Shown here in pieces: positions 9,282 to 18,445 of a stretch of 64,000 nucleotides of DNA. The translations under genes and the position numbers were made by a program. Each line of letters begins with the position of its first letter. The stretch's first letter is position 1. Under the pieces are notes generated by a model, which saw only the letters and a list, made by a program, of their open reading frames with translations, was not told where the DNA came from and did no database searches. Source of the DNA: Sinomonas atrocyanea (GTDB taxonomy: Bacteria; Actinomycetota; Actinomycetes; Actinomycetales; Micrococcaceae); contig NZ_JAUSTE010000001.1 in the NCBI RefSeq assembly GCF_030812675.1, forward strand, positions 186,001 to 250,000, read 5' to 3'.

Positions 9282-10172
9282 TCACGCGTTGAGGGCGTCG
9301 GCGCCGGCGATGATCTCCGTCAGCTCCTGCGTGATCTCCGCCTGGCGGGCGGTGTTGCGCAGGCGCGTGTACTTCTTGATGAGCTCGGTCGCGTTGTCGC
9401 CGGCGTTCTTCATGGCCCGCTGGCGCGAGGCGAGCTCGCTCGCCGCGGCCTGGAGCATCGCCGCGAAGATCCGCGACTCGATGTACCGCGGCAGCAGCGC
9501 GTCGAGCACCTGCTCGGGCTCGGGCTCGTACTCGTAGAGGGGCAGGATCTCCTTCGCGTCCTTCGCCTCCTCCTCGACGACCTCGAGGGGAAGCAACCGG
9601 ATCACCGTGGGCTCCTGCACCACCATCGACTTGAACTGGGTGTAGACGACGTGGATCTCGTCGACCCCGCCGTCCTCGTAGGCGGTCGCGAAGGCGTCGA
9701 GCAGCACGCGGCTGATCTCCTTGGCCGTCGCGAACTCGGGGTTGTCCGTGTTGCCGGTCCACACCCGCTCGTAGGGGCGGTTGCGGAAGTCGAAGTAGGC
9801 CTGGCCCTTGCGGCCCACCAGATAGGTGGCGATCTCCTTGCCCTCGGAGCGGAGGAGCTCGGCGAGGGACTCGGCCCGCTTCATGATGCTGGCCGAGTAG
9901 GCGCCGGCCTGGCCTCGGTCTGCCGTGAGGACCAGCACTGCCGCGCGCCGCACCTGGGTGGGCTCGGTGGTCAGCGGGTGGTCGATCTCGGACGAAGAGG
10001 AGACAGCAGAAACGGCGCGGGTAATGGCATTCGCGTACGGCAGGGATGCGGCCACACGGGCGCGCGCCTTGCCGATGCGGGAGGTAGCAATCAGCTCCAT
10101 CGCCTTGAACATCTTGCGCATCGACGACGTCGAGGCAATCTTCTGGCGGTAGACCCGGATCTGGGCTCCCAT
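9282..10172 (-). CDS. atpG: F1Fo ATP synthase gamma subunit
   Basis: 296 residues. This is the central shaft that couples rotation of the c-ring to the beta catalytic sites. The N-terminal helix [20 protein letters not shown] and the C-terminal helix with [21 protein letters not shown] are the conserved coiled-coil arms; the middle holds the Rossmann-like domain. An AGGAAAGG site precedes the ATG. It lies 77 bp downstream of atpA and 67 bp upstream of atpD in the standard order. Confidence 0.97.
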   Translation of the reverse strand: MGAQIRVYRQKIASTSSMRKMFKAMELIATSRIGKARARVAASLPYANAITRAVSAVSSSSEIDHPLTTEPTQVRRAAVLVLTADRGQAGAYSASIMKRAESLAELLRSEGKEIATYLVGRKGQAYFDFRNRPYERVWTGNTDNPEFATAKEISRVLLDAFATAYEDGGVDEIHVVYTQFKSMVVQEPTVIRLLPLEVVEEEAKDAKEILPLYEYEPEPEQVLDALLPRYIESRIFAAMLQAAASELASRQRAMKNAGDNATELIKKYTRLRNTARQAEITQELTEIIAGADALNA

Positions 10173-10249
10173 TCTTGTCCTTTCCTCACCCTCGCCGACC
10201 GGCCGGGCCGGAGCCGTGGGCCCCGGCCCGGCCGATCAGCTGCAGGGAA

Positions 10250-11887
10250 TCAGCGCTTCTGCTTGACGATCTTTTCCTGGTTGACGTCGCCCTCGGCAAG
10301 AGCATCGTGCTCCTCGTGCCCGGCGCCGACCAGCAGGCTGTCGCCCTCGCCGAAGAAGCCCTTCTTGAACTCCGTGACAGCGGTCTTGAGAGCCTCGACG
10401 GTGTCGTCCTCGAGCTTGCCCGTCTGGGCCAGCGTCGTCAGGATCGACGTCTTGCGCTTGAGGTAGTCGAGGAAGTCCGCCTCGAAGCGGCGCACGTCCT
10501 CGACGGGGACGTCGTCCAGGTAGCCGCGCGTGCCGGCCCAGATGGACACGACCTGCTCCTCGACCGGGAACGGCGAGTACTGGCCCTGCTTGAGCAGCTC
10601 CATGAGGCGGGCGCCACGGGTCAGCTGCTGGCGGGACGCCGCGTCGAGGTCGGAGGCGAACATCGCGAACGCCTGCATGTCGCGGTACTGGGCGAGGTCC
10701 AGCTTGAGCGTGCCGGAGACCGACTTCATCGACTTCACCTGCGCGGCGCCGCCGACGCGGGAGACCGAGATGCCGACGTCGACCGCGGGGCGCTGGTTGG
10801 CGTTGAAGAGGTCGGACTGCAGGAAGATCTGCCCGTCGGTGATGGAGATGACGTTGGTCGGGATGTACGCCGAGACGTCGTTCGCCTTGGTCTCGATGAT
10901 CGGCAGGCCGGTCATCGAGCCCGCGCCGAGCTCGTCCGAGAGCTTCGCGCAGCGCTCGAGCAGGCGGGAGTGCAGGTAGAACACGTCGCCCGGGTAGGCC
11001 TCGCGGCCCGGCGGGCGGCGCAGGAGGAGGGAGACGGCGCGGTACGCCTCGGCCTGCTTCGAGAGGTCATCGAAGATGATGAGGACGTGCTTGCCGCCGT
11101 ACATCCAGTGCTGGCCGATGGCCGAGCCGGCGTAGGGGGCGAGGTACTTGAAGCCCGCCGGGTCGGACGCCGGGGAGGCCACGATGGTCGTGTACTCGAG
11201 GGCGCCGTGGTCCTCGAGGGTCTGGCGCACGGCCGCGATGGTGGAGGCCTTCTGGCCGATCGCGACGTAGATGCAGCGGACCTGCTTGGTGGCATCGCCC
11301 GAGGCCCAGTTGGCCTTCTGGTTGATGATCGTGTCCACCGCGATGGCGGTCTTGCCGGTCTGGCGGTCGCCGATGATGAGCTGGCGCTGGCCGCGCCCGA
11401 TCGGGATCATCGCGTCGATGGCCTTGAGGCCGGTCTGCATCGGCTCGTGGACCGACTTGCGCTGGGTCACGCCGGGCGCCTGGAGCTCGAGCGCGCGGGT
11501 ACCCTCCGCGGCGATCGGGCCCAGGTCGTCGATGGGCGCGCCGAGCGGGTCCACCACGCGGCCGAGGAAGGCATCGCCGACCGGCACGGAGAGGATCTGG
11601 CCGGTGCGGTGCACCTCCTGGCCCTCCTCGATGCCGCCGAAGTCGCCGAGGACGATGACGCCGATCTCGCGGACGTCGAGGTTCTGGGCCAGGCCCAGGG
11701 TGCCGTCCTCGAACCGGAGGAGCTCGTTCGCCATGACCGAGGGAAGGCCCTCGACCCGGGCGATGCCGTCGCCGGCAGTCGTGACGCGGCCGACCTCGAC
11801 GCGCTCAGCCGTGCCGGGCTGGTAGGAAGCCGCGAAGTCGTTCAGCGCGCTGCGGACGTCGTCGGCATTGATGGTCAATTCGGCCAT
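10250..11887 (-). CDS. atpA: F1Fo ATP synthase alpha subunit
   Basis: 545 residues. This is the non-catalytic nucleotide-binding subunit, with the alpha-type Walker A GDRQTGKT at 173-180 (Gln where beta has a Val context), Walker [10 protein letters not shown], and the arginine-finger region [13 protein letters not shown]. The C-terminus carries about 35 extra residues rich in Glu/Asp/His compared with E. coli, which is common in actinobacteria. It follows atpH after an 87-bp gap with a GGACTGAAG site before the ATG. Confidence 0.98.
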   Translation of the reverse strand: MAELTINADDVRSALNDFAASYQPGTAERVEVGRVTTAGDGIARVEGLPSVMANELLRFEDGTLGLAQNLDVREIGVIVLGDFGGIEEGQEVHRTGQILSVPVGDAFLGRVVDPLGAPIDDLGPIAAEGTRALELQAPGVTQRKSVHEPMQTGLKAIDAMIPIGRGQRQLIIGDRQTGKTAIAVDTIINQKANWASGDATKQVRCIYVAIGQKASTIAAVRQTLEDHGALEYTTIVASPASDPAGFKYLAPYAGSAIGQHWMYGGKHVLIIFDDLSKQAEAYRAVSLLLRRPPGREAYPGDVFYLHSRLLERCAKLSDELGAGSMTGLPIIETKANDVSAYIPTNVISITDGQIFLQSDLFNANQRPAVDVGISVSRVGGAAQVKSMKSVSGTLKLDLAQYRDMQAFAMFASDLDAASRQQLTRGARLMELLKQGQYSPFPVEEQVVSIWAGTRGYLDDVPVEDVRRFEADFLDYLKRKTSILTTLAQTGKLEDDTVEALKTAVTEFKKGFFGEGDSLLVGAGHEEHDALAEGDVNQEKIVKQKR

Positions 11888-11974
11888 CTTCAGTCCTGCT
11901 CTCTTGATCTCGTGGTCATCGAAAGCGGTACTGCTGCGATGACCGGATTGTCTTGTACGGAGTGTGCTGAGGCC

Positions 11975-12807
11975 TCAGCGTGCCTGGGCGGCCAGCTGAC
12001 GGCGCAGCTCGCCGAGCCGCGTCACCGTCGAGGCATCGAGCACCTCGTCGCCGACCGTCACGCGGAGGCCGCCGACCAGCGACGGTTCCACGGTCGTGTT
12101 GATCTTCAGCTCGCGCCCGTAGAGGGAGTTGAGCCCGTCCTGGAGCCGCTGCAGCTGCGCCTGGCTGAGAGGACGCGCGACGGCGACGTCGGCGATCCAG
12201 CGCTTCTGGCGGCCCGCGGCGAGGGATGCGAACTTCTCCACGAGCGCCGTCGGCTTGGCGCCGCGCGGGGCGGTCACCGCCTGGCCGATGAGCAGCCGGG
12301 CCTCCTCGGACGCGTCGGGAGCGAGCCGCAGGGCGAGGGTGCGCCGCGCCTCCGGGGAGGCCTGCTGCTCGGTCAGGGCAGCCTGGAGCTCGTGGCTGCC
12401 CTCGACGGTGTTGTTGAACGCGAACAGGTCGTTCTGGAGCTTCTCCAGTCCGCTGAGTCCGCTCGCCGTCCCCGCGCCCTGCTCGGCCACGGCGCACGCC
12501 ACGGTCGAGGCGACGGTCTCGAGCGCATCGCTGATGTCGCGCGCTCCGGCCCACCGCGAGGCGGCGAGCTTGGCCGTGATCTCGACGGCCTCGCCCGAGG
12601 CCTTGCCGTCCAGCAGGCTGTGCACGAGGGCCGACTTCTCCGCACCCTCACGGGACGGGTCGGTCAGGGCGCGGCGAAGCCCGGCGGAGCCGTCGAGGAC
12701 GGCGAGGATGCCGAAGAGCTCCCGCGCCAGCGACAGCGAGGCCGTGGGCAGCGTGGTCTCCAGGTCCGCCAGCGCGGCGGCCAGCGATTCGCTCGATGCT
12801 CCTGCCA

Positions 12808-12808
<1 letters not shown>
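11975..12808 (-). CDS. atpH: F1Fo ATP synthase delta subunit
   Basis: 277 residues, about 100 longer than the E. coli delta, as is usual for actinobacteria. The N-terminal helical bundle contacts alpha at the top of F1. The C-terminal part with LQDGLNSLYGRELKINTTVEPSLVGGLRV is the most conserved stretch of the family. Delta links the F1 head to the b-subunit stator. Its ATG overlaps the atpF stop by one base (TAATG), so the two stator genes are translationally coupled. Confidence 0.96.
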
Positions 12809-13377
<569 letters not shown>

Positions 13378-13412
13378 CTACTCGGTTCTGGCTGTGTGTG
13401 CCGTGTTCTGGG

Positions 13413-13616
13413 TCAGAGAACGAAGGCGAACACGAGGCCGAGGATCGCGAGCGCCTCGGTGAGCGCAAGGCCGAGGAAGGCGATCGGCTGGAGCACGCGC
13501 TGCGCCTCCGGCTGGCGGGCCACGCCGTTGATGTAGGCCGCAAAGACGAGACCCACGCCGATGGCACCGCCGATGGCGGAGAGACCGTAGCCGACGAGGT
13601 TGAGGTTGCCGGTCAT
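13413..13616 (-). CDS. atpE: F1Fo ATP synthase c subunit (proteolipid)
   Basis: 67 residues, two membrane helices joined by the polar loop RQPE (34-37), which contacts gamma and epsilon. The ion-binding carboxylate is E54 in the second helix ([10 protein letters not shown]). The N-terminal helix has the tight-packing Gly pattern [10 protein letters not shown]. Nothing in the motif suggests sodium specificity, so proton coupling is inferred. An AAAGGAA site lies just before the ATG. Confidence 0.97.
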   Translation of the reverse strand: MTGNLNLVGYGLSAIGGAIGVGLVFAAYINGVARQPEAQRVLQPIAFLGLALTEALAILGLVFAFVL

Positions 13617-13684
13617 TGTGTTCCTTTCAGGCTGCCCTGGAGGGCGGGTTGAGTGATCGGTTCATCCCCTGTGGAGGGGAAGTC

Positions 13685-14485
13685 TCAGTGGGCGTCCGCG
13701 TGGAGCGCGCCCTGGATGTAGATGGCGGTCAGAAGTGTGAAGACGTACGCCTGCAGCACCATGATCAGCGCCTCGAGCATGTACATCGCGGTCGCGCCGA
13801 CGAGGACGAGGAGCGAGGTGCCCTTGAGCAGGACGCTCTCCTGTGCGATGAGGAACGCGATGCCGGACCCCGCGAGCGCGACCACGAGGTGGCCGGCGAG
13901 CATGGTCGCGAAGAGACGGAGGCTGTGCGTCATCGGGCGGACGATGAAGTTCGAGATGATCTCGATCGGGACGACGATCGGGAGGATGTACCACGGCACG
14001 CCTGCCGGGACCACGGTGAGCTTGATGAACCGCGGGCCGAACTTCTTCAGGCCGACGCCGATCCACGTCACGTAGACGAGCGCCGCGAGGAAGTACGCGC
14101 CGCCGACGTGGGACATCGTCGGCAGCTGGAAGAACGGGATGGCGCCGTAGATGTTGTTCACCAGGATGAAGAAGAACAGCGAGAAGAGCAGGGGCACGAA
14201 CTTCATGAAGTCCTTGCCGCCGATGATGTCCTTGCCGATCGAGTTGCGCACGAACCCGTAGAGGTACTCACCGGCGAACTGGAGCTTGCCGGGGACCAGC
14301 TGGCCCTTGCGGGAGGCCGCGATGAAGAACCAGGCGATGAAGACGACGGAAAGCAGGACCATGAGCATCTGCTTCGAGAAGCCCTCGTGCGCGCCCCAGG
14401 GGAAGATGGCCGGGAGGTGCATGTCCTCGAGGGTGGGCGGGGTGAAGGCGCCGGAGTCTTCGGCCGGAAGCGTGAGCGGGGTCAA
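13685..14485 (-). CDS. atpB: F1Fo ATP synthase a subunit
   Basis: About 266 residues with five to six membrane helices. The conserved proton-channel Arg lies in PMTHSLRLFATMLAGH, and the last helix holds EALIMVLQAYVFTLL. I place the start at the TTG at 14485: AGAGAGGA lies 6 nt before it and the protein would begin MTPLTLPAEDSG, as in relatives. The more upstream ATG codons in the frame lack a ribosome-binding site and give a non-homologous extension that overlaps the preceding AtpI-like gene. Confidence 0.93.
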   Translation of the reverse strand: MTPLTLPAEDSGAFTPPTLEDMHLPAIFPWGAHEGFSKQMLMVLLSVVFIAWFFIAASRKGQLVPGKLQFAGEYLYGFVRNSIGKDIIGGKDFMKFVPLLFSLFFFILVNNIYGAIPFFQLPTMSHVGGAYFLAALVYVTWIGVGLKKFGPRFIKLTVVPAGVPWYILPIVVPIEIISNFIVRPMTHSLRLFATMLAGHLVVALAGSGIAFLIAQESVLLKGTSLLVLVGATAMYMLEALIMVLQAYVFTLLTAIYIQGALHADAH

Positions 14486-14573
14486 CGCGATTCCTCTCTG
14501 CAGTGTCCATCGTCGGGCAGATGCTGGGGCGAGTGGCTTCGACCCCCACATGTGAAATTTTTCGGGTGCTCCA

Positions 14574-14864
14574 TCAGCGACGGTCCGCCTCGGCGTCATC
14601 GCCTGGGTCCCGAGGCTCAGCGGGGCCCGTTCGGTGCGTGAAGAGCCCATGCTTCATGGTCAGGTAGATGCCGCCGGCAATCCCCACCAGAGCGCCAGCG
14701 AGCACGAGCCAGCGCGTTTTCAGGAGATTGTCCAGCCCCCACCCTATCAAACTCCAGACAACGATCCCGCCAATCACGTAGCTGAAGACGGCCATTCCGG
14801 AGTTGTAGCCGCCGTCGCCCTCGGGCTCCGAGGGGACCGGCCGCCCGGGGGTGTCCTCACGCAT
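14574..14864 (-). CDS. AtpZ/AtpI-like small membrane protein
   Basis: 96 residues with two membrane helices (~24-44 and ~52-69) joined by a short basic turn (DNLLKTRW) and a charged, disordered tail. This hairpin matches the AtpZ/AtpI family, whose members lie upstream of atpB and help assemble the c-ring or take up magnesium. It overlaps the preceding membrane gene by 8 bp and lies about 90 bp before atpB, so it is part of the same operon. Confidence 0.8.
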   Translation of the reverse strand: MREDTPGRPVPSEPEGDGGYNSGMAVFSYVIGGIVVWSLIGWGLDNLLKTRWLVLAGALVGIAGGIYLTMKHGLFTHRTGPAEPRDPGDDAEADRR

Positions 14865-15378
14865 GGGGACCCTCCTTCCCGGACGACGGCGCGGCGTCGC
14901 CGCCCGCGTCGCCGGGGGCCGGGGCGTCGTTGAAGATCTGCAGGCGGAGCCTGCTGAAGCCGTAGAGCTCGGCGGCCTGCCAGACGACGACGCTGGCGAT
15001 TCCGGCAGCGCCGAACCAGGGTCGCGCGATCCAGGCCGGGGTGCCGATCCAGAGCAGGATGCCGGCGAAGCCGACGATCTTGAGCACGTAGACCACGGCG
15101 AAGACCCCGATGGCCCCCGAGGGGTTCCGCCGCCCCACGAGATGTCCCGCGAGGAGGCTGAGGGCGAAGAAGGCGATCACGATCACGGCCGCGAAGGCCA
15201 CACTGGCAGCGGCCGCGGGGCCGGTGAAGGCCAGGGCCGCCGCCGCGAGCAGGACCGCCGCCGCCGCGGACGCCGCCGTGCAGGTGCCGGCAAGGCCGAG
15301 CCACGGGGTGCGTCCTGGATCGGATCGGCCGACGCGGGAACGGCCGAAGAAGCCGTGCCGGTGCGTCATGGGGTCCAT
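14857..15378 (-). CDS. AtpI-like four-helix membrane protein, first gene of the atp operon
   Basis: 173 residues. A basic N-terminus is followed by four hydrophobic helices (~27-47, 56-78, 91-110, 119-138) and an acidic Ala/Gly/Asp tail. The position between the rfe-like gene and atpB matches the actinobacterial protein equivalent to Rv1303, usually called an ATP synthase protein I. The second Met (15369) is an alternative start; neither has a clear ribosome-binding site. TAGAAT 60 bp upstream is the likely operon promoter. Confidence 0.75.
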   Translation of the reverse strand: MDPMTHRHGFFGRSRVGRSDPGRTPWLGLAGTCTAASAAAAVLLAAAALAFTGPAAAASVAFAAVIVIAFFALSLLAGHLVGRRNPSGAIGVFAVVYVLKIVGFAGILLWIGTPAWIARPWFGAAGIASVVVWQAAELYGFSRLRLQIFNDAPAPGDAGGDAAPSSGKEGPHA

Positions 15379-15437
15379 TTCATGCCAATTCGTCGGCGGC
15401 CTGCTGCCAGGAGGCCGGCGGGGGTGGGTGCTCCACT

Positions 15438-15443
15438 ATTCTA
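15438..15443 (-). promoter_or_regulatory. candidate -10 hexamer TAGAAT for the atp operon
   Basis: The only good TANNNT hexamer on the minus strand in the 115-bp gap before the AtpI-like gene. It would give a leader of about 55 nt. No convincing -35 box is visible. Confidence 0.45.
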
Positions 15444-15493
15444 CACAGGATAGAAGAGGCTCGCGCCGCCGCCGGCGGGACGGGGGCGTGCCG

Positions 15494-16495
15494 TCAGGGC
15501 GTCCGGCGGGCGCGGCGGGCGCGCAGCCAGGACGGGGAGGTCAGGTAGGCCACGAGGACGGCGGCGGTCACGACCTGCGCCGCGAACACCCCGCCGGGGG
15601 GCGCGGTGGCCGCGTAGAAGCCGGCGAGGCCCGTCAGCACGGAGGCCGCCGTGACCAGGAGCGCGACCTCGAGGTGCCCCAGCCCGTTGTCCGTGAGCCG
15701 CTGGTAAACGTGTTCCCGGTGCGAGGCGTACCAGCGCTTGCCCTGCAGCGTGCGCCGCACGAGGGTCGCGAAGGTGTCCGCGAGGTAGACGAGCACGGGC
15801 GAGAAGACGTACTCGAGCGGCAGCTGGGCCAGGAACGCGGCCACCGCGGTGAGCGAGATGCCGGCGCCGAGGAGGTAGCTGCCGACGTCGCCCATGAACA
15901 TCGACCCGCGCAGGACGTTCCACGGCAGGAAGCCGGCGAAGGCGGCCGCGAGCAGCACGCCCGCGACGACGAGCCAGCCGTGGCCGGTGGCCGCGCCCGC
16001 CGCGGCGTAGAGGATGCCCACGGCGACGGCGTGCAGCCCCGAGATCCCGTTGATGCCGTCCATGAAGTTGGCCACGTTGATGTAGGCCGCCACGGCGACC
16101 ATGCCGAGCGGGAGCCACCACAGGCCCTTGCCCGTGACGAGGATGATGGCCAGGGTGCCGGCGAAGCCGACCGCGAGCTGGAGGCCGGCCCGGCTCGCGA
16201 TGCGCAGGCCCCGCAGGTCCTCCGCCCACCCCACGGCAGCGGCCGCGACGGTGCCCGCCACGACGCACGCGGCCAGCCCGGCGCCGTCGTCCGCGAGGCC
16301 CGCGCCGAAGGCGACGGCCCAGCCGGCGAGGAGGCCGATGCCGACGGTCAGCCCCAGCCCGCGCACGGTGGGGCGGGTGTGGGAGGAGCGCTCCCCCGGG
16401 ACGTCGATGACGCCGAGGCGGGTCAGCACCGGCCGGGCGAGGACGGGCAGCGCCGCGCTGACAGCGAACGCCAGCGCCGCGGCGACCGCGATCAC
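15494..16495 (-). CDS. WecA/Rfe/MraY-family undecaprenyl-phosphate sugar-1-phosphate transferase
   Basis: 333 residues with ~10-11 membrane helices. Hallmarks of the polyprenyl-phosphate N-acetylhexosamine-1-P transferase family are in order: GLRIASRAGLQL, the catalytic NFMDGINGISG loop, MGDVGSYLLG, and the cytosolic SHREHVYQRL (HxxH-type sugar-specificity loop). It starts a lipid-linked glycan by attaching a sugar phosphate to decaprenyl or undecaprenyl phosphate. In M. tuberculosis the gene at this place (rfe, Rv1302) starts the arabinogalactan linker; here the acceptor glycan is unknown. The GTG start overlaps the upstream stop by 4 bp (GTGA). Confidence 0.88.
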   Translation of the reverse strand: MIAVAAALAFAVSAALPVLARPVLTRLGVIDVPGERSSHTRPTVRGLGLTVGIGLLAGWAVAFGAGLADDGAGLAACVVAGTVAAAAVGWAEDLRGLRIASRAGLQLAVGFAGTLAIILVTGKGLWWLPLGMVAVAAYINVANFMDGINGISGLHAVAVGILYAAAGAATGHGWLVVAGVLLAAAFAGFLPWNVLRGSMFMGDVGSYLLGAGISLTAVAAFLAQLPLEYVFSPVLVYLADTFATLVRRTLQGKRWYASHREHVYQRLTDNGLGHLEVALLVTAASVLTGLAGFYAATAPPGGVFAAQVVTAAVLVAYLTSPSWLRARRARRTP

Positions 16496-18351
16496 GCCGC
16501 CCCCGACCCCGGAACGGCCTCGTGCGAGAGCTCGGTCTCCTCCTGCACCTGGGCCTCGATCATCGCCTCCTCGGTGCGGGCGCACTCGGCGAGCCAGCGG
16601 TCGTAGTCGAGCCGGTCCGGGGCGATGCCGGACGAGGTCGCGTGGGAGATCTTGGGGTGGAGGGGGCGCACGTCGGCGACGTCCGGGTCCACGAGGTCCT
16701 CGTGCAGCTTCTCGGCAGGACGCAGTCCGGTGAACACGACGTCGATGTCCTTGCCGGACATCGCGATCATGCGCTCGGCGACGTCGAGGATGCGGACCGG
16801 CTCGCCCATGTCCAGGATGAGCACCTCTCCCCCGCTGCCGATCGCGCCGGCCTGGATGACGAGCTGGCAGGCCTCGGGGATCGTCATGAAGAACCGGGTG
16901 ACCTCGGGGTGGGTGACGGTGACGGGGCCGCCGGTGCGGATCTGCTCGGAGAAGAGCGGCAGCATCGAGCCGCGCGAGCCCATGACGTTGCCGAAGCGGA
17001 CCGAGACGTAGCGCCGCCCGGTGCGCCCCGCCATCCACGCCGTGAGGCGCTCCGCCATCCGCTTGGAGTGCCCCAGGACGGTGGTGGGCGCCGCGGCCTT
17101 GTCGGTGGAGACGTTCACGAAGGCCTCCACCCCGACGGCCTCGGCCGCCCGCAGGACGTTGAGGGTGCCGACGACGTTGGTCTTCCAGGCCTCGGCGGGG
17201 TACTGCTGGAGCAGGGGCGCGTGCTTGAGCGCGGCGGCGTGGAAGACCACCTCGGGGCGCCGGTCGCGGAAGACGCGGGTGAGCCCGTCGGCGTCGCGGA
17301 TGCTCACGAGCACGGTGTCCCGGCCGTCGAGCAGCCCCCGGCCGGTGAGGGAGATCTGGGTGGCCTGGAGGGCGGTCTCGTCGTGGTCGACCATGATGAG
17401 CTCGGCCGGGGCGAAGGGGTGGATCTGGCGGCACAGCTCGGAGCCGATCGAGCCGCCCGCGCCGGTGACGAGGACGCGCTTGCCCGTGATGTACCCGGCG
17501 ATCTCCTCGACCTTGATGTCGACGGGCCGGCGGCCGATGAGGTCCTCGACGGCGACCTCGCGGAAGTCGGTGACGCTGTGCGCGCCGCCGCCGAGCATGT
17601 CCTTCAGCGGCGGGAGCACGAGCACCTTCACCCCGAGCCCCGCCACGCGGTCCGAGACCCCGCGGATGAACGCGGCATCGGCGGCGGCGAAGGCGAGGAT
17701 GAGCGCCGTCGACCGCGTGCGGCGGATGAGGTCCGGCAGGTCCTCGCCCGTGCCGAGCACCTGGACCGAGGAGACCCGCAGGTGCTTCTTCGCGGGATCG
17801 TCGTCCACGAAGCCGGCCGGGTAGTACGGCGACTTCGGGTCCTGCATCATGCGGGTGACGAGGTTCGAGCCCAGGAAGCCCGCACCGTAGACGAGGGCCT
17901 GCTGGGCGTTCTCGCCGGGCTTCTGCCGGCTCTCGACCCACATGCGCTTCGCGTAGCGGCTCGCCGCCATGAACAGTGCGGCGAACGGGAACGCGATGAC
18001 GCCGGTGCTGCGCGGAATCTGGAGGCTGAAGCCGAGGAACGTGCTCAGGAGCACCAGGATCGTCGCCACGATGAGCGTGACCGAGACCAGGAGCCTGGCC
18101 TCCTCGAACGAGCCGAAGCTGTAGCGGCCCTGGTACAGGGCCATGCTGAAGCCCACGACCGCCTGGCACAGGATCGCGAGCAGGCTGAAGGCCGCGACTC
18201 CGTTGGGGGTGAGGGTCTGCTCAGTGAGCTCGTAGCGGAGGACGACGGCGACGAGGATGGCCAGCGTCCATGCTCCGGCATCCAGGACGAACTGGATCCA
18301 GCGCCACAGCACCGGCCTCGGGGCCTCCGGCGTTGGTGCGGAGAAGCTCAT
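16492..18351 (-). CDS. membrane-anchored NDP-sugar 4,6-dehydratase/epimerase (CapD/WbpM/FlaA1 family)
   Basis: 619 residues. Four N-terminal membrane helices (to ~130) are followed by a first Rossmann domain (VYGAGFLGSNLVTRM) and a second catalytic short-chain dehydrogenase domain with VTGAGGSIGSELCRQI, the NVSTDKAAAPTTVLGHSKR active-site stretch and RFGNVMGSRGSM. Family members make UDP-4-keto-6-deoxy sugars for capsules, O-glycans and wall teichoic-like polymers. The TDK triad is present, but the usual Tyr or Met of the x-x-x-K step is replaced within GHSKR, typical of the long WbpM-type branch. It is coupled to the downstream transferase by overlap. Confidence 0.88.
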   Translation of the reverse strand: MSFSAPTPEAPRPVLWRWIQFVLDAGAWTLAILVAVVLRYELTEQTLTPNGVAAFSLLAILCQAVVGFSMALYQGRYSFGSFEEARLLVSVTLIVATILVLLSTFLGFSLQIPRSTGVIAFPFAALFMAASRYAKRMWVESRQKPGENAQQALVYGAGFLGSNLVTRMMQDPKSPYYPAGFVDDDPAKKHLRVSSVQVLGTGEDLPDLIRRTRSTALILAFAAADAAFIRGVSDRVAGLGVKVLVLPPLKDMLGGGAHSVTDFREVAVEDLIGRRPVDIKVEEIAGYITGKRVLVTGAGGSIGSELCRQIHPFAPAELIMVDHDETALQATQISLTGRGLLDGRDTVLVSIRDADGLTRVFRDRRPEVVFHAAALKHAPLLQQYPAEAWKTNVVGTLNVLRAAEAVGVEAFVNVSTDKAAAPTTVLGHSKRMAERLTAWMAGRTGRRYVSVRFGNVMGSRGSMLPLFSEQIRTGGPVTVTHPEVTRFFMTIPEACQLVIQAGAIGSGGEVLILDMGEPVRILDVAERMIAMSGKDIDVVFTGLRPAEKLHEDLVDPDVADVRPLHPKISHATSSGIAPDRLDYDRWLAECARTEEAMIEAQVQEETELSHEAVPGSGAA

Positions 18352-18445
18352 GCGCGTTTCAGTGACTCTCTTCCGTGGGGGCGTCCGGCGTGTGCCCCGC
18401 GTGCGTGTCCAAGATACTCTGCCGTGCCGGGCGGCGCGTTCAGGC